A DNA stretch of 64,000 nucleotides from Geobacillus stearothermophilus ATCC 12980 (GTDB lineage: Bacteria > Bacillota > Bacilli > Bacillales > Anoxybacillaceae): assembly GCF_030369615.1 (NCBI RefSeq), contig NZ_CP128494.1, forward strand, positions 654,001-718,000, given 5' to 3'. The translations under genes and the position numbers were made by a program. The notes beneath the pieces were generated by a model. It was given only the letters and a program-made list of their open reading frames with translations, made no database searches and was not told where the DNA came from. Below, piece after piece: positions 8,587-20,116 of this stretch (positions within the stretch are counted from its first letter, which is position 1; each line of letters starts with the position of its first letter).

Positions 8587-9747
8587 ATGAGCGCGCTGTT
8601 TCCAACTTACAACCGTTGGAATATCGCCGTCCAGTCGGCCGAAGGGACGGTGGTGACCGATGTGAACGGAAAACAATATCTCGACTTTGTTTCCGGCATT
8701 GCCGTCTGCAATCTCGGCCATCGCCATCCGCATGTCCAAACGGGCATTGAACAACAGCTGAATCAATATTGGCACGTCTCGAACTTGTTTACGATCCCGA
8801 TTCAAGAAGAGGTCGCCTCCTTGCTTGTCGCCCACAGCGCCGGCGATTATGTTTTTTTCTGCAACAGCGGGGCGGAAGCGAACGAGGCGGCGCTGAAGCT
8901 GGCGCGCAAACATACCGGGAGACATAAAGTCATTACGTTCCGCCAGTCGTTTCACGGCCGCACGTTCGCGACGATGACGGCGACCGGGCAGGAGAAAGTG
9001 TATAGCGGTTTTGGTCCGCTGCTTCCGGAATTCATTCACTTGCCGCTGAATGATGTCGACGCGCTCAAGCAGGCGATGAGCGAAGAAGTGGCGGCAGTCA
9101 TGCTTGAAGTCGTCCAAGGGGAAGGCGGCGTCCGCCCGGTTGACCCGGCGTTTTTGCAGACAGCGTCGGAGCTGTGTCAACAGCACGGGGCGCTTTTGAT
9201 CATCGATGAGGTGCAAACTGGCATCGGCCGGACTGGGAAGCCGTTTGCGTACCAGCACTTTGATGTGGAGCCGGACATCATCACCGCAGCGAAAGGGCTT
9301 GGCAGCGGCATTCCGGTTGGGGCGATGATCGGCAAAGCGTTTTTGAAAGAATCGTTTGGACCTGGGGTGCACGGGTCGACGTTTGGCGGCAACCCGATCG
9401 CGATGGCCGCCGCCAAGGCGACGTTAGAAGTGGTGTTTGATCCGGCGTTTTTGCAAGATGTGCAGGAGAAAGGCCGCTATTTGCTTGCACGCCTCCATGA
9501 CGCGCTCGCTTCGCTTGACATCGTCAAGGACGTGCGCGGACTCGGGCTGCTGGTCGGAATCGAGTGCCAAACGGACGTCGCACCGCTGTTGCCATTGATT
9601 CACGAAAACGGCTTGCTCGTCCTTTCGGCGGGGCCGAACGTGATCCGCCTGTTGCCGCCGCTTGTCGTGACGAAAGCGGAAATCGATGAAGCGGTGGACA
9701 TTTTGACAAACGTGTTGAACAACGCCAACGCCTCAGCCGTCTTGTAA
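8587..9747 (+). CDS. argD: Acetylornithine aminotransferase
   Basis: PLP-dependent class III transaminase that converts N-acetylglutamate semialdehyde to N-acetylornithine. It has 386 residues, the usual length. The cofactor region contains [14 protein letters not shown], the [12 protein letters not shown] motif and the Schiff-base lysine in TAAKGLG. The ATG is 3 bases after the argB stop, so translation is probably coupled. ArgD enzymes often also act in lysine synthesis; sequence does not settle this. Confidence 0.96.
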   Translation: MSALFPTYNRWNIAVQSAEGTVVTDVNGKQYLDFVSGIAVCNLGHRHPHVQTGIEQQLNQYWHVSNLFTIPIQEEVASLLVAHSAGDYVFFCNSGAEANEAALKLARKHTGRHKVITFRQSFHGRTFATMTATGQEKVYSGFGPLLPEFIHLPLNDVDALKQAMSEEVAAVMLEVVQGEGGVRPVDPAFLQTASELCQQHGALLIIDEVQTGIGRTGKPFAYQHFDVEPDIITAAKGLGSGIPVGAMIGKAFLKESFGPGVHGSTFGGNPIAMAAAKATLEVVFDPAFLQDVQEKGRYLLARLHDALASLDIVKDVRGLGLLVGIECQTDVAPLLPLIHENGLLVLSAGPNVIRLLPPLVVTKAEIDEAVDILTNVLNNANASAVL

Positions 9748-9835
9748 ACGGACGGCCGACGGCTTAATTTTTATTCTTGTTCATGCATAAAAATTCCCGA
9801 ACGGTTATAAAAACTCAAACGATGAGGTGGCGCCA

Positions 9836-10900
9836 ATGAAAGCGTATTTGCATGTGGCGAGCGGAAAAACGTTCAGCGGGGAGCTCGCCGCTCCGCTTGA
9901 AGAAAAGGTGAGCGGGGAGATCGTTTTTTTCACCGGCATGACCGGGTATCAAGAAGTGTTGACCGACCCGTCGTATAAAAACCAAATCATCGTTTTTACG
10001 TACCCGCTCATCGGCAATTACGGCATCAACGAAAACGATTTTGAAAGCAAGCGGCCGCACGTCGAAGCGGTCGTCGTCTACGAAGCGAGCCGAGAAGGGT
10101 TTCATTACGGGGCGAAATACAGTCTGGCGGAATACTTGCAGCATTGGAACATTCCGCTTCTCACGCACGTGGACACGCGCGCCCTTGTGAAAGAAATCCG
10201 CACCGCTGGAACGATGATGGCGGAATTAAGTTTGTCGCCGATTTCAGCCGTTGGAGGCGTGGAAGCAGTATTTCCCGTGCGCGCGGTGTCAACGAGAACG
10301 ATCGAAACATACGGCGAAGGCGGCCCGCATTTGGTGCTCGTCGATTTCGGCTATAAAAAATCGATTTTGCAGTCGCTTCTTGCGCGCGGTTGCCGGGTGA
10401 CGGTTGTGCCGCATGATACGGCGCCGGAAGCGATTGACGCGCTGAAACCGGACGGGCTTGTCCTCTCGAACGGCCCAGGCGATCCGAAACAGTTACGCCA
10501 TCAGCTTCCCGCTATCCGTCAGCTGATCGACCGGTATCCGACGCTTGCGATTTGCCTTGGCCATCAGCTCGTTGCCTTGGCGTACGGGGCGGATACGGAA
10601 AAACTCCGTTTCGGGCATCGCGGCGCCAATCAACCGGTGTGGGACGCGGTGAAACAAAACGTGATGATGACATCGCAAAACCATAGTTATGTCGTCAAAG
10701 AAGGCAGTTTGGTGGGCAAACCGTTTGACATTCGTTTCATCAACGTCAACGACGGTTCGGTCGAGGGCATCGTCCATCGCCATAAACCGATTTTGTCCGT
10801 GCAATACCATCCGGAGGCGCATCCCGGGCCGCACGATACCGGCTATATTTTCGACGAATTTTTGCAAACCGTGTTCAAGGGAGAGAACGTCTATGCCTAA
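9836..10900 (+). CDS. carA: Carbamoyl-phosphate synthase small (glutaminase) subunit, arginine-specific
   Basis: Releases ammonia from glutamine for CarB. It has 354 residues: an N-terminal CarA domain, then a class I glutamine amidotransferase with the nucleophile in AICLGHQL and the histidine in VQYHPEA. The start is ATG 9836, with GAGGTGG upstream; the GTG at 9827 lies in that site. The position between argD and argF shows it is the arginine-specific copy rather than the pyrimidine one. The 88-base gap after argD holds no clear terminator. Confidence 0.95.
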   Translation: MKAYLHVASGKTFSGELAAPLEEKVSGEIVFFTGMTGYQEVLTDPSYKNQIIVFTYPLIGNYGINENDFESKRPHVEAVVVYEASREGFHYGAKYSLAEYLQHWNIPLLTHVDTRALVKEIRTAGTMMAELSLSPISAVGGVEAVFPVRAVSTRTIETYGEGGPHLVLVDFGYKKSILQSLLARGCRVTVVPHDTAPEAIDALKPDGLVLSNGPGDPKQLRHQLPAIRQLIDRYPTLAICLGHQLVALAYGADTEKLRFGHRGANQPVWDAVKQNVMMTSQNHSYVVKEGSLVGKPFDIRFINVNDGSVEGIVHRHKPILSVQYHPEAHPGPHDTGYIFDEFLQTVFKGENVYA

Positions 10901-13900
10901 AGATTCTTCGCTTCAATCGATTCTCCTGATCGGGTCGGGGCCGATCGTCATCGGCCAGGCTGCTGAGTTTGATTATTCCGGCACACAGGCGTGCATCGCC
11001 TTAAAGGAAGAAGGATACCGCGTTATTTTAGTGAACAACAATCCGGCGACGATCATGACCGATGATGTCCATGCCGATGCCGTGTATTTTGAACCGCTCA
11101 CCGTTGAGGCGGTCGAAGCGATTATTGCCAAAGAACGCCCGGACGGGCTGCTCGCCACATTCGGGGGCCAGACAGGGCTCAACTTGGCGTTTCAGCTGCA
11201 TGAAGCCGGCGTGCTTGAAAAGTATGGGGTGAGACTGCTCGGAACACCGATTGAAGCGATTAAGCGCGGGGAGGACCGCGAAGCGTTCCGCGCGTTGATG
11301 CACGAGCTTGGCGAACCGGTGCCGGAAAGCGAAATTGTTACAAGCGTCGAGGAAGCGGTCGCGTTCGCCGAACAAATCGGTTTTCCGATCATTATTCGTC
11401 CTGCATATACGCTCGGCGGGACGGGCGGCGGCATTGCCGAAAACATGGAGCAGTTTCTCGCGCTCGTGGAAAAAGGATTGAACGAAAGCCCGATTCATCA
11501 ATGTTTGATCGAACGGAGCGTCGCCGGATTTAAGGAAATTGAATATGAAGTGATGCGCGACCAATCGAATACGTGCATTACCGTTTGCAATATGGAAAAC
11601 GTCGATCCAGTCGGCATCCACACGGGCGATTCGATCGTCGTCGCACCGTCGCAGACGTTGACCGATGAGGAGTACCAAATGCTCCGTTCGTCGGCGGTGA
11701 AGATCATTTCCGCATTAGGGATCATCGGCGGCTGCAACATTCAGTTCGCCCTTGACCCGAACAGCAAACAATATTACTTAATCGAAGTCAACCCGCGCGT
11801 CAGCCGCTCGTCAGCGCTCGCCTCGAAAGCGACCGGCTACCCAATCGCCCGCATTGCGGCGAAGCTGGCGGTCGGCTATACGCTCGCGGAACTCGTCAAT
11901 CCGGTGACGAAAACGACGTACGCCAGCTTTGAACCGGCCTTGGATTATGTCGTCGTCAAGTTTCCGCGCTTGCCGTTTGACAAGTTTCCGCACGCGGATC
12001 GGAAGCTCGGCACGCAAATGAAGGCGACCGGGGAAGTGATGGCGATCGACCGTAACATGGAGCGGGCGTTTCAAAAAGCGGTGCAGTCGCTCGAAGGCAA
12101 AAACAACGGACTGTTGTTGCCGGAGCTTTCGGTGAAAACGAATGATGAGCTGAAACAGCTGCTTGTCGACAAAGACGACCGCCGCTTTTTCGCGATTTTG
12201 GAACTGCTCCGCCGCGGGGTGGCGGTTGAAGCCATTCACAAATGGACGAAAATCGACCGCTTTTTCCTTTGCTCGTTCGAGCGGCTTGTCGCCCTTGAAA
12301 AACAGGCAGCGGCTGCAACGTTGGATACGATTGAGGAGCAAACGTTCCGTTTCTTGAAAGAAAAAGGATGTAGCGACGCCTTTTTAGCTGAAACGTGGGG
12401 CGTGACGGAGCTTGACGTGCGCAACAAGCGGAAGGAACTTGGCATCGTGCCGTCATACAAAATGGTCGACACGTGCGCGGCCGAATTTCATTCAGAAACG
12501 GATTATTACTACTCGACTTATTTCGGCGAAGACGAGCGAAAACAACCGAGCGGCAAAGAGAAAGTGCTGATCATTGGAGCCGGACCGATCCGCATCGGCC
12601 AAGGCATTGAGTTTGACTACAGCTCCGTTCATAGCGTGTTCGCCTTGCAAAAAGAGGGCTATGAAACGGTGATGATCAACAACAATCCGGAAACGGTGAG
12701 CACCGACTTTGCCGTCGCCGACCGTCTGTACTTTGAACCGCTGACGCTTGAGAGCGTCCTCGATGTTATCGAAGCGGAACAAATCAAGCATGTCATCGTT
12801 CAATTTGGCGGTCAGACGGCGATCAATTTGGTCAAAGGACTCGAAGAAGCAGGTGTGCCGCTGCTTGGCGTCACGTACGATATGATTGACCAGCTCGAGG
12901 ACCGCGATCGTTTTTACCAGTTGCTTGAGGAACTTGACATCCCGCACGTACCGGGCTTGGTGGCGAACAATGCCGAGGAGCTCGCCGCCAAAGCGGCTGA
13001 GATCGGCTACCCGGTGCTGCTTCGTCCGTCGTATGTCATCGGAGGCTGCGGCATGTTTATCGTCCATAGCGAGGCGCAGCTCGCTGCTTTGATCGAGCAA
13101 GGCGAGTTGACCTATCCGATTTTGATTGATGCGTATTTGGACGGGAAAGAGGCAGAAGCGGACATCGTGACGGATGGAACAGACATCGTGCTGCCGGTCA
13201 TCATTGAACACGTCGAAAAAGCCGGCGTCCACTCCGGTGACAGCTATGCTTGGCTGCCGGCGCAGACGCTCACAGGTGAAGAAAAAGCGAAAATCATCGA
13301 CTATGCGGGCCGGATTGCGAAAAAACTCGGCTTTAAAGGAATTATGAACATTCAATATGTCATTGCGGACGGCAATGTATATGTTCTGGAAGTGAACCCG
13401 CGCGCGAGCCGGACGGTGCCGATCGTCAGCAAAACGACCGGCGTGCCATTGGCGCAAATTGCGACAAAGTTATTGCTTGGGAAATCACTCGTCGACATCG
13501 TTGACGAAAAAGCTCGCGGATTGGCGGTCATGCCGTACGCCGTGTTAAAGTATCCGGTCTTTTCGACCCATAAGCTGCCGGGGGTTGACCCGATGGTTGG
13601 ACCGGAGATGAAATCGACCGGTGAAGGCATCAGCATCGCCGCAACGAAGGAGGAAGCGGCGTATAAAGCGTTTTATCCGTATTTGCAAAAGAAAGCGAAC
13701 GCGAACGAGGTCTACGTCATCGGCAACATCGACGCCGAGCTGGAGGCAGAGATGACGGCGAAACAGCTGACCATCGTCGCTGATGTCCCGTTTTCCGATT
13801 GGGTGAAGCGCGACACGGCGCTTGCAGTGATCGACTTGGGCAAAGAGGAAGGCGAAGCGAACAAACGAATGACTGCGTTGTCCCGACAATTGCTCGTCTT

Positions 13901-14021
13901 CACGGAACGTGAGACATTGAAGCTCTTCTTGCAGGCGCTCGATGTCGATCATCTTGATGTGCAGCCGATCCATGGCTGGTTGGAAAAGAAAAAACAGGCA
14001 GAACAGGCGGTGATCGCATGA
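10893..14021 (+). CDS. carB: Carbamoyl-phosphate synthase large subunit, arginine-specific
   Basis: Makes carbamoyl phosphate from bicarbonate, ammonia and two ATP. It has 1042 residues with the two homologous ATP-grasp halves (first about residues 1-400, second about 540-930, each opening with a G-S/A-GPI-x-IGQ motif) and a C-terminal MGS-like domain. At 1042 residues it is shorter than typical 1065-1070-residue CarB proteins, as seen in arginine-specific bacillus enzymes. The ATG at 10893 overlaps carA by 8 bases. The open frame extends far upstream into carA, but that part is out-of-frame coding. Confidence 0.95.
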   Translation: MPKDSSLQSILLIGSGPIVIGQAAEFDYSGTQACIALKEEGYRVILVNNNPATIMTDDVHADAVYFEPLTVEAVEAIIAKERPDGLLATFGGQTGLNLAFQLHEAGVLEKYGVRLLGTPIEAIKRGEDREAFRALMHELGEPVPESEIVTSVEEAVAFAEQIGFPIIIRPAYTLGGTGGGIAENMEQFLALVEKGLNESPIHQCLIERSVAGFKEIEYEVMRDQSNTCITVCNMENVDPVGIHTGDSIVVAPSQTLTDEEYQMLRSSAVKIISALGIIGGCNIQFALDPNSKQYYLIEVNPRVSRSSALASKATGYPIARIAAKLAVGYTLAELVNPVTKTTYASFEPALDYVVVKFPRLPFDKFPHADRKLGTQMKATGEVMAIDRNMERAFQKAVQSLEGKNNGLLLPELSVKTNDELKQLLVDKDDRRFFAILELLRRGVAVEAIHKWTKIDRFFLCSFERLVALEKQAAAATLDTIEEQTFRFLKEKGCSDAFLAETWGVTELDVRNKRKELGIVPSYKMVDTCAAEFHSETDYYYSTYFGEDERKQPSGKEKVLIIGAGPIRIGQGIEFDYSSVHSVFALQKEGYETVMINNNPETVSTDFAVADRLYFEPLTLESVLDVIEAEQIKHVIVQFGGQTAINLVKGLEEAGVPLLGVTYDMIDQLEDRDRFYQLLEELDIPHVPGLVANNAEELAAKAAEIGYPVLLRPSYVIGGCGMFIVHSEAQLAALIEQGELTYPILIDAYLDGKEAEADIVTDGTDIVLPVIIEHVEKAGVHSGDSYAWLPAQTLTGEEKAKIIDYAGRIAKKLGFKGIMNIQYVIADGNVYVLEVNPRASRTVPIVSKTTGVPLAQIATKLLLGKSLVDIVDEKARGLAVMPYAVLKYPVFSTHKLPGVDPMVGPEMKSTGEGISIAATKEEAAYKAFYPYLQKKANANEVYVIGNIDAELEAEMTAKQLTIVADVPFSDWVKRDTALAVIDLGKEEGEANKRMTALSRQLLVFTERETLKLFLQALDVDHLDVQPIHGWLEKKKQAEQAVIA

Positions 14022-14956
14022 ATGCAGTGATGTCATTAAAAGGGAGAGATTTTTTAACGCTTCTTGATTTCTCGACAGAAGAAATTTTGGACTTGCTGGC
14101 GTTAGCAGCTGATTTAAAAGCGAAACAAAAAGCCGGTGTATCGTATACGCCGCTTTCCGGGAAAACAATGGCGATGATTTTTGAAAAGCCGTCAACGCGC
14201 ACGCGCGTGTCGTTTGAAGTCGGCATGATTCAGCTTGGCGGCCAGGCGATGTATTTAAACGGAAACCATTTGCAGCTTGGCCGCGGCGAAACGATCGCCG
14301 ATACGGCCCGCGTCTTGTCGCAATACGTCGATGTCATTATGATTCGCACATTTGCCCATCAAAAAGTCGAGGAGTTGGCCGAATATGCGTCCGTTCCGGT
14401 CATCAACGGCCTGACGGACGACGATCATCCGTGCCAGGCGTTGGCGGATTTGCTGACGATTTATGAAGTGAAGAAAACGTTCCAAGGCGTCAAGCTCGCC
14501 TATGTCGGCGACGGGAACAACGTCGCCAACGCCTTGCTTGTGGCCGCGGCGAAAGTCGGCATGGATGTCGCCATCGCCTGTCCACCGGGCTATGAGCCAA
14601 AGAAAGAATATGTCGAGGCTGCGTGCCGGGTCGGTGAACAGACAGGCGCCGCCGTCACGGTGACGCACGACCCGCTTGTGGCGGTGGCGGGGGCGGATGC
14701 GATTTATACGGATGTCTGGACGAGCATGGGCCAAGAAAGCGAAAGTTCTGAGCGGCTGCAAGTGTTTCAGCCGTATCAAGTCAACGAAGAGCTCGTCAAA
14801 GCGGCAAAACCGGATTATCTCTTTTTGCATTGTCTGCCGGCCCACCGCGGCGAAGAAGTGACGGCCGGCGTCATGGACGGTCCGAACTCGGTCGTCTTTG
14901 AGCAGGCCGGCAACCGGCTTCATGCGCAAAAAGCGATTTTGTTGTCCGTTTTATAG
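14018..14956 (+). CDS. argF: Ornithine carbamoyltransferase
   Basis: Joins carbamoyl phosphate and ornithine to citrulline. It has 312 residues, standard length. The carbamoyl-phosphate site STRTR (about residue 56), the [12 protein letters not shown] motif ([12 protein letters not shown]) and the HCLPAHRG motif near residue 268 are all present. It overlaps carB by 4 bases (ATGA), closing the operon; argG and argH are not in this window. Confidence 0.96.
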   Translation: MNAVMSLKGRDFLTLLDFSTEEILDLLALAADLKAKQKAGVSYTPLSGKTMAMIFEKPSTRTRVSFEVGMIQLGGQAMYLNGNHLQLGRGETIADTARVLSQYVDVIMIRTFAHQKVEELAEYASVPVINGLTDDDHPCQALADLLTIYEVKKTFQGVKLAYVGDGNNVANALLVAAAKVGMDVAIACPPGYEPKKEYVEAACRVGEQTGAAVTVTHDPLVAVAGADAIYTDVWTSMGQESESSERLQVFQPYQVNEELVKAAKPDYLFLHCLPAHRGEEVTAGVMDGPNSVVFEQAGNRLHAQKAILLSVL

Positions 14957-14962
14957 CAAAGG

Positions 14963-14990
14963 GGGAATTCCCGTTTCGGGAGTTCCTTTT
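14963..14990 (+). terminator. Terminator of the arginine operon
   Basis: GGAATTCCCG pairs with CGGGAGTTCC across a three-base loop and is followed by TTTTT. It lies just after the argF stop. Confidence 0.88.
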
Positions 14991-15140
14991 TCACTTTGAA
15001 AAGGATTTCGAGGGGAGAGCTCCTTTTCGTTGTGAACAGCTTGGCGTTCCGTTTGCGATCCTCCATCATTTTCCTTCTTATGAACAGCGATGAAACCGGG
15101 CATGATAACAAATGCAATCGAAGCAAGGGGGATGAAACAA

Positions 15141-15320
15141 ATGGGCCAACCGCGCCATTTCAAACCAGGCGATAAAGCGCCGAACAACGGCGTGTATATT
15201 GAAATCGGCGAAACGGGAGACAATGTAAAGCACCCGAAAAAGCTGAAACTGAAAGCCGGCGATACGTTTCCAGAAACGTCGAACCATAACCGGCATTGGA
15301 CGTATTTGCGCAAACCGTGA
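15141..15320 (+). CDS. yjzC: YjzC-family small protein
   Basis: A 59-residue conserved small protein of Bacillaceae with unknown function. The recognisable core is [20 protein letters not shown] followed by [21 protein letters not shown]. Position next to argF matches B. subtilis. AAGGGGG at 15123-15129 gives ATG 15141 a spacing of 11 and ATG 15132 a spacing of 2; the later one was preferred. A terminator follows. Confidence 0.85.
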   Translation: MGQPRHFKPGDKAPNNGVYIEIGETGDNVKHPKKLKLKAGDTFPETSNHNRHWTYLRKP

Positions 15321-15328
15321 AGCAGAAC

Positions 15329-15358
15329 AAAAGCCATTCCAAGTATGGAGTGGCTTTT
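15329..15358 (+). terminator. Terminator between yjzC and clpB
   Basis: AAAAGCCATTCC pairs with GGAGTGGCTTTT around a short loop, ending in T residues 9 bases after the yjzC stop. Confidence 0.8.
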
Positions 15359-15361
15359 CAT

Positions 15362-15414
15362 TTGCCGTGCGCTTTGCGATCCGCTATAATGATTTATGGT
15401 CAAAGAAGGTCAAA
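15362..15414 (+). promoter_or_regulatory. clpB promoter with CtsR operator
   Basis: TTGCCG (15362-15367), a 17-base spacer and TATAAT (15385-15390) form a SigA promoter. The direct heptad repeat GGTCAAA-GAA-GGTCAAA (15398-15414) covers the expected transcription start. It fits the CtsR consensus RGTCAAA-NAN-RGTCAAA exactly, so heat-shock derepression by CtsR is expected. Confidence 0.92.
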
Positions 15415-15427
15415 TGGAGGGGACGGC

Positions 15428-18016
15428 ATGGACGTAAGCCGTTTGACAGAAAAACTGCAAGAGGCGCTCATGGCGGCGCAGTCGCTCGCCAAAGAGCGGC
15501 ATCATCAACAGCTTGATGTTGAACATCTTCTGCTGGCGCTCCTCGAGCAAGAAGATGGCTTGGCGCCGCGGCTGTTTGCCCTTTGCGGCGCCGACCGCGC
15601 TCAGGCGATCCGCTGGCTGCAAGACCGGATTCGCCAAAAGCCGGAAGTGCACGGAGCGGGAGAGGGACAGATGTACGTTGCGCCTGCCTTGGCGCGGCTG
15701 CTTGAGGGGGCGGAAAACGAAGCGAAACGAATGCAAGATGAGTACATATCGGTCGAACATGTGCTGCTCGCGCTGTCTCATGGCGCCGAGTCGGTTGCCC
15801 AGCAACTGGCATCGTTTGGCTTGACAGAGCAAGCACTGGTAGAAGCCGTGAGAAAGGTAAGGGGGAATCAGCGCGTGACGAGTCCACATCCGGAAGCAAC
15901 CTATGAAGCGTTGACCAAATACGGGCGCGATCTTGTCGCCGAAGCGAAGGCGGGAAAAATCGACCCGGTCATCGGCCGCGACAGCGAAATTCGCCGCGTC
16001 ATCCGCATTTTGTCGCGGAAGACGAAAAACAACCCGGTGCTGATCGGTGAGCCGGGCGTTGGGAAGACCGCTATTGTCGAGGGGCTCGCCCAGCGCATCG
16101 TGCGCAAAGACGTCCCGGACGGGTTGAAAGACAAAACGATTTTCGCTCTTGACATGAGCGCGCTCGTCGCCGGAGCGAAGTTTCGCGGTGAGTTTGAAGA
16201 GCGGCTGAGGGCTGTATTGAACGAAATTAAAAAAAGCGAGGGCCGCATCATCTTGTTTATCGACGAGCTGCACACGATCGTCGGCGCCGGCCGGGCCGAA
16301 GGGGCGATCGACGCCGGCAATATGTTAAAGCCAATGCTTGCTCGCGGCGAGTTGCGCTGCATCGGGGCGACGACGCTTGATGAGTACCGGCAATACATCG
16401 AAAAAGACCCGGCGCTCGAGCGCCGCTTCCAACAAGTGCTTGTCCAAGAGCCGAGTGTCGAGGACACGATTTCGATTTTGCGCGGATTGAAAGAACGGTA
16501 TGAAGTGCACCATGGAGTGAAAATTCACGACCGGGCGCTCGTCGCGGCCGCCGTTTTGTCCGACCGTTACATCTCTGACCGCTTTTTGCCTGACAAAGCG
16601 ATCGATTTGGTCGATGAAGCGTGCGCGACGATCCGGACGGAAATGGAATCGATGCCGTCGGAGTTGGACGAAGTGATGCGCCGCGTCATGCAGCTGGAAA
16701 TTGAAGAGGCGGCCTTAAGCAAAGAAACGGATGAAGCGAGCCGCGATCGGCTTGCGGCATTGCAAAAAGAACTTGCCGATTTGCGTGAAAAGGCGAACGC
16801 CATGAAAGCGCAATGGCAAAAAGAAAAAGAGGCGCTTGACCGCGTCCGCCGTTTGCGCGAGGCGCTCGAGCGGGCAAAACGCGAACTGGAAGAGGCGGAA
16901 AACGAGTATGATTTAAACAAGGCGGCGGAGCTTCGCCATGGCCGCATTCCGCAGTTGGAAAAGCAACTCAAACAGCTCGAGCAAGAAATCAGTGAGCAAA
17001 GTGAAGGGAAATTGCTGCGCGAGGAAGTGACGGAAGAAGAGATTGCCGAAATCGTGTCACGCTGGACTGGCATTCCGCTCACCCGCCTCGTCGAGGGAGA
17101 GAGGGAAAAGCTGCTTCGCCTTCATGAATTGCTGCATAGACGGGTCATCGGTCAAGACGAAGCGGTCGAGCTTGTCGCCGACGCCATCTTGCGGGCGCGG
17201 GCCGGCATGAAAGACCCGAACCGCCCGATCGGATCGTTTTTGTTCCTCGGACCGACCGGCGTCGGCAAAACGGAACTGGCCAAAGCGCTCGCCGAGGCGC
17301 TGTTTGACAGTGAGGAGCAGCTCATCCGTCTTGACATGTCCGAGTATATGGAAAAACACGCCGTCTCCCGCTTGATCGGAGCGCCGCCCGGCTATGTCGG
17401 CTATGAGGAAGGCGGCCAGCTGACCGAGGCGGTGCGGCGCAAGCCGTATTCCGTTCTGTTGTTCGATGAAATCGAAAAAGCTCATCCGGACGTGTTCAAC
17501 ATCCTGTTGCAGCTGCTGGATGACGGACGGCTCACCGATTCGCAAGGGCGGACGGTCGACTTTAAAAACACGGTCGTCATTATGACATCGAACATCGGAT
17601 CGCCGCTGTTGTTGGAAAACAAACAGGGCGACATCGATGAAGAAACGCGCAAACAAGTGTTTGACCAACTGCGCGCCCATTTCCGCCCAGAATTTTTAAA
17701 CCGGATCGACGATATCGTCTTGTTTAAGCCATTGTCGATGAATGAAGTGAAAGGCATCGTCGAAAAGTTCGCCCGCGAGCTGTCGGCCCGTTTGGCCGAT
17801 CGGCATATCGAACTCGTGCTGACCGAAGCGGCGAAGCAATACATCGCCGAAGCGGGCTTCGACCCAGTATACGGCGCCCGTCCGCTCAAACGGTTTATGC
17901 AAAAGCAAATCGAAACGCCGCTTGCGAAAGAGCTGATCGCTGGGCGGGTGAAAGATTACAGCACCGTCACGGTCGATGTTGACAACGGGCAGATCGCCAT
18001 TCGTCCGTCGGCGTAA
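15428..18016 (+). CDS. clpB: ATP-dependent chaperone ClpB (disaggregase)
   Basis: Hexameric AAA+ machine that pulls proteins out of aggregates with DnaK. It has 862 residues: an N-terminal Clp repeat domain (1-145); AAA-1 with Walker [10 protein letters not shown] and Walker B ILFIDE; the long middle coiled coil (about 405-525, rich in E, K, R, A), which distinguishes ClpB from ClpA and ClpC; and AAA-2 with GPTGVGKTE and SNIGS. No ClpP-binding loop is evident. The ATG at 15428 follows GGAGGGG. B. subtilis lacks clpB, so this is a thermophile-lineage feature at this locus. Control by CtsR is indicated by the operator just upstream. Confidence 0.96.
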   Translation: MDVSRLTEKLQEALMAAQSLAKERHHQQLDVEHLLLALLEQEDGLAPRLFALCGADRAQAIRWLQDRIRQKPEVHGAGEGQMYVAPALARLLEGAENEAKRMQDEYISVEHVLLALSHGAESVAQQLASFGLTEQALVEAVRKVRGNQRVTSPHPEATYEALTKYGRDLVAEAKAGKIDPVIGRDSEIRRVIRILSRKTKNNPVLIGEPGVGKTAIVEGLAQRIVRKDVPDGLKDKTIFALDMSALVAGAKFRGEFEERLRAVLNEIKKSEGRIILFIDELHTIVGAGRAEGAIDAGNMLKPMLARGELRCIGATTLDEYRQYIEKDPALERRFQQVLVQEPSVEDTISILRGLKERYEVHHGVKIHDRALVAAAVLSDRYISDRFLPDKAIDLVDEACATIRTEMESMPSELDEVMRRVMQLEIEEAALSKETDEASRDRLAALQKELADLREKANAMKAQWQKEKEALDRVRRLREALERAKRELEEAENEYDLNKAAELRHGRIPQLEKQLKQLEQEISEQSEGKLLREEVTEEEIAEIVSRWTGIPLTRLVEGEREKLLRLHELLHRRVIGQDEAVELVADAILRARAGMKDPNRPIGSFLFLGPTGVGKTELAKALAEALFDSEEQLIRLDMSEYMEKHAVSRLIGAPPGYVGYEEGGQLTEAVRRKPYSVLLFDEIEKAHPDVFNILLQLLDDGRLTDSQGRTVDFKNTVVIMTSNIGSPLLLENKQGDIDEETRKQVFDQLRAHFRPEFLNRIDDIVLFKPLSMNEVKGIVEKFARELSARLADRHIELVLTEAAKQYIAEAGFDPVYGARPLKRFMQKQIETPLAKELIAGRVKDYSTVTVDVDNGQIAIRPSA

Positions 18017-18143
18017 ACGAGCTGAAGGGGGCGCCGACGACGCGGAGAGACGTGCTTCTTGTCTGCCGGGGTTGGTCGCATTATTTGAGCATGGGCGGAA
18101 AACACAAGCCCAGATCAATATGGATGGAATGCTCCTCCACTTA

Positions 18144-18397
18144 CACCTATATAGATGCAACGAAAAAGTTTAACATATCCTTGATGGAAAAGTCGCTTGT
18201 CCATTTTTCGACTGTCGAAGGCAAGCCACAGGCTTGCCTCCGTCACGTCAAGGAGTGACGGAAGACCGAACAACCACCCGCTTCACAGATCCATACATGG
18301 GTCTGAAAGCGACGTTGTTCGGTCGCCCGACAGTCGATCAAATGCTCGGTAAAAGCTACAAATGTTAAAGCTTCAAATTGCATCTATTATATAGGTG
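18144..18397 (+). repeat. Structured ~250-bp repeat, copy 1 (MITE-like)
   Basis: Imperfect terminal inverted repeats CACCTATATAGATGCAA and TTGCATCTATTATATAGGTG enclose a set of strong stems. Paired arms are GGCAAGCC/GGCTTGCC, CGTCAC/GTGACG, GACCGAACAAC/GTTGTTCGGTC (enclosing an imperfect GATCCATacATGGGTC stem) and an outer CGACTGTCG/CGACAGTC. A second copy lies at 52921-53167 with the same fold but different loop bases. It has no coding capacity. It sits downstream of clpB. Confidence 0.85.
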
Positions 18398-18429
18398 TTG
18401 AAGTGGGAGGATTCTCGGTTAAAGATGAC

Positions 18430-18469
18430 AAAAAACAACGCCTTGGGACTTTCACCCCAAGGCGTTGTC
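18430..18469 (-). terminator. Terminator of yjzD
   Basis: CAACGCCTTGGG pairs with CCCAAGGCGTTG; on the minus strand the stem is followed by TTTTTTG. It lies 16 bases after the yjzD stop. Confidence 0.9.
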
Positions 18470-18484
18470 TTATGAAGCGAATGA

Positions 18485-18673
18485 TCAATGATGGTGATCC
18501 CCGGCCGGCTCGTCCGGAATCAAGGCTGCAATTACGAAGACTAAGATCGTCACGATCACGCCAAGCAAGGCGCCGGTTGCGAAATCATAGCCGGTCCCTT
18601 GCATCGAGCCCATGACGTACGTTGCCATTTGCACGAGCAAAAACGTCCAAAAAAACGTCCAAAACAAGCGCAT
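18485..18673 (-). CDS. yjzD: YjzD-like small membrane protein (DUF2929)
   Basis: A 62-residue protein with two predicted membrane helices (residues about 3-22 and 33-52) and a histidine-rich tail (GDHHH). Function unknown. Family assignment rests on length, topology and the position between yjzC and the fab genes. GGGAGGAAC precedes the ATG. A clear terminator follows. Confidence 0.75.
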   Translation of the reverse strand: MRLFWTFFWTFLLVQMATYVMGSMQGTGYDFATGALLGVIVTILVFVIAALIPDEPAGDHHH

Positions 18674-18811
18674 CTTTGTTCCTCCCGTCTTCTCGTCATT
18701 CCTTTTCTTTTCTTATCTTATCACAATTTGTCGCGTAGGCATATACCCGGACGTTTTTTTTGGCCGCGCATATCGTATACTGTACCATTATGCATTGCCA
18801 AACAAGGGTGA

Positions 18812-19552
18812 ATGGAAACGATGGCAGGACAACGGCGGTTTTTTCAACTCGATGAGCAAGGGTGCATCGTTCACGTGCCGGAGCGCCCAAATGGGTTTGC
18901 CCTTTTTTTAATGGGCGACGGCGACCATTTTGTGAACGAACAGACGAGTTTTTGGCTCGAGCATCCGGGGCGGCGCCAATGGCTGGAAGATTGGTTGGAA
19001 CGTGGGTATACGGTCTTTTCGTCCCATTTGTACGGCTGGCATTGGGGGAGTCCGAAAGCGGTCCGGCTGGCGCGCCAGCTCATTTACTCGGTGTTGAAAA
19101 GCGAAATTGTGAACCAGCGCATCTATATCGTTGCCGAAGGAATGGGCGCGCTCGTTGCTTTGCAACTGCTTGGCGCCATGCCAAGTCAAATCCGCGCCGT
19201 CGCCATGATCAACCCTTGCCTTGACGTACGCGCCCAGCTTGACTATGAACAGGAACATCCATTCGTGTACCGGCGGATGGTGAGGGAAATCGCGACTGCC
19301 TATGGCTTGAAAGAAGAGGAGGTGCCCGAGGCTGTTCCGTCCCTCTTTCTCAGTCCTCATGACGTTCCGGTGACGATTTGGCAGCTGGCCGGAGTGAGCT
19401 CGTATCCATCCGCCTTGCATAGCCGTAAATATGAACAATGGATGAAAACGACAAACAACCGGGTGCGCGTCGTTTACGAGCTGCCGGAGAAACGGCGCCA
19501 ACTGGCTCGGCAAATCGGGCAATTTTTCTGCCAATACAATGAACTCCCGTAA
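18812..19552 (+). CDS. YjaU-like alpha/beta-hydrolase-fold protein
   Basis: A 246-residue protein with alpha/beta-hydrolase features. An elbow-like sequence IVAEGMGALVAL (about residue 108) has glycine where the nucleophile serine would be expected, so catalysis is doubtful. The B. subtilis gene at this place is yjaU; the match is by position and fold rather than a specific motif. ATG 18812 follows AAGGGTGA closely; ATG 18821 is an alternative. Two hairpins follow. Confidence 0.6.
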   Translation: METMAGQRRFFQLDEQGCIVHVPERPNGFALFLMGDGDHFVNEQTSFWLEHPGRRQWLEDWLERGYTVFSSHLYGWHWGSPKAVRLARQLIYSVLKSEIVNQRIYIVAEGMGALVALQLLGAMPSQIRAVAMINPCLDVRAQLDYEQEHPFVYRRMVREIATAYGLKEEEVPEAVPSLFLSPHDVPVTIWQLAGVSSYPSALHSRKYEQWMKTTNNRVRVVYELPEKRRQLARQIGQFFCQYNELP

Positions 19553-19563
19553 ACGACAAGGGC

Positions 19564-19589
19564 AGGAGCTGACTCAAAAGCTCCTTTTT
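19564..19589 (+). terminator. Terminator after the yjaU-like gene
   Basis: AGGAGCT pairs with AGCTCCT and is followed by TTTT, 11 bases after the stop. Confidence 0.8.
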
Positions 19590-19615
19590 GATGAAATTTC
19601 ACCCAAGTATTGAAA

Positions 19616-19662
19616 AGACCACCTCTGACCCCCGTGGTTGTACCGGGTTTTCAAGGTGGTCT
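19616..19662. repeat. Inverted repeat of unclear origin
   Basis: AGACCACCT (19616-19624) pairs with AGGTGGTCT (19654-19662) around a 29-base loop and is followed by ATTTTT. It could be a second terminator. The flanking text to about 19710 codes for nothing and may be the end of a lost mobile element, but no family can be named. Confidence 0.4.
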
Positions 19663-19717
19663 ATTTTTCCATGTTGCCTCAGATAGGGGTATTACCGCTT
19701 TTTTGGATCAGCCCCTG

Positions 19718-19969
19718 CTATTTTTTCAATAAGTCGACGAGCGAGGTGATCTTTTTCACGAGCGGTTTTAATTGTTGCAATGAGTCGGCTAGCGTATTGA
19801 CGTTTTCAAACAGCTTCATGAAATCGATGTTCGGCAGTAAAGGCGGTTCTGCCTCGCTCCCTTGATCTTCGCGCTCGCCGGTTGTGCGAGAAGGAAAAGA
19901 TCCGAACATTAGGCGGGAAAAATGGTCTTGCCGTTCGCGATGTTGTTCTTGTGCTTCGCCGTTGGCCAT
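19718..19969 (-). CDS. Conserved hypothetical protein
   Basis: An 83-residue protein not recognised. The N-terminal half is charged and Gln/Arg/Glu-rich. The C-terminal half (about 48-83, NIDFMKLFENVNTLADSLQQL and on) is a likely amphipathic helix with heptad spacing, suggesting self-association. A good ribosome site (GGGAGG) precedes ATG 19969. In B. subtilis this interval holds med, comZ and yjzB, but this protein does not clearly resemble ComZ. Confidence 0.65.
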   Translation of the reverse strand: MANGEAQEQHRERQDHFSRLMFGSFPSRTTGEREDQGSEAEPPLLPNIDFMKLFENVNTLADSLQQLKPLVKKITSLVDLLKK

Positions 19970-20116
19970 GGGCGATCCTCCCTTTCATGCGATGGTCGCT
20001 CGTATTTGTATTGTATGGCAGAAAGGAAAAAGCGGTTTGGACAAATGCCTTAGGGGAACGGAAAACGCTGGTTCAACTTTCGTTTTTTATTGCGCATCCA
20101 CGCTCTTTCGGCTAAA

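Noticed and set aside
7948..9372. Long 474-codon frame on the minus strand over argB and argD
   Set aside because: It is the antisense shadow of two clearly identified genes with high-GC third positions; no ribosome site and no recognisable domain.
18052..18258. Small frames inside repeat copy 1
   Set aside because: They cross perfect stems and are not kept in copy 2, so the repeat is non-coding.
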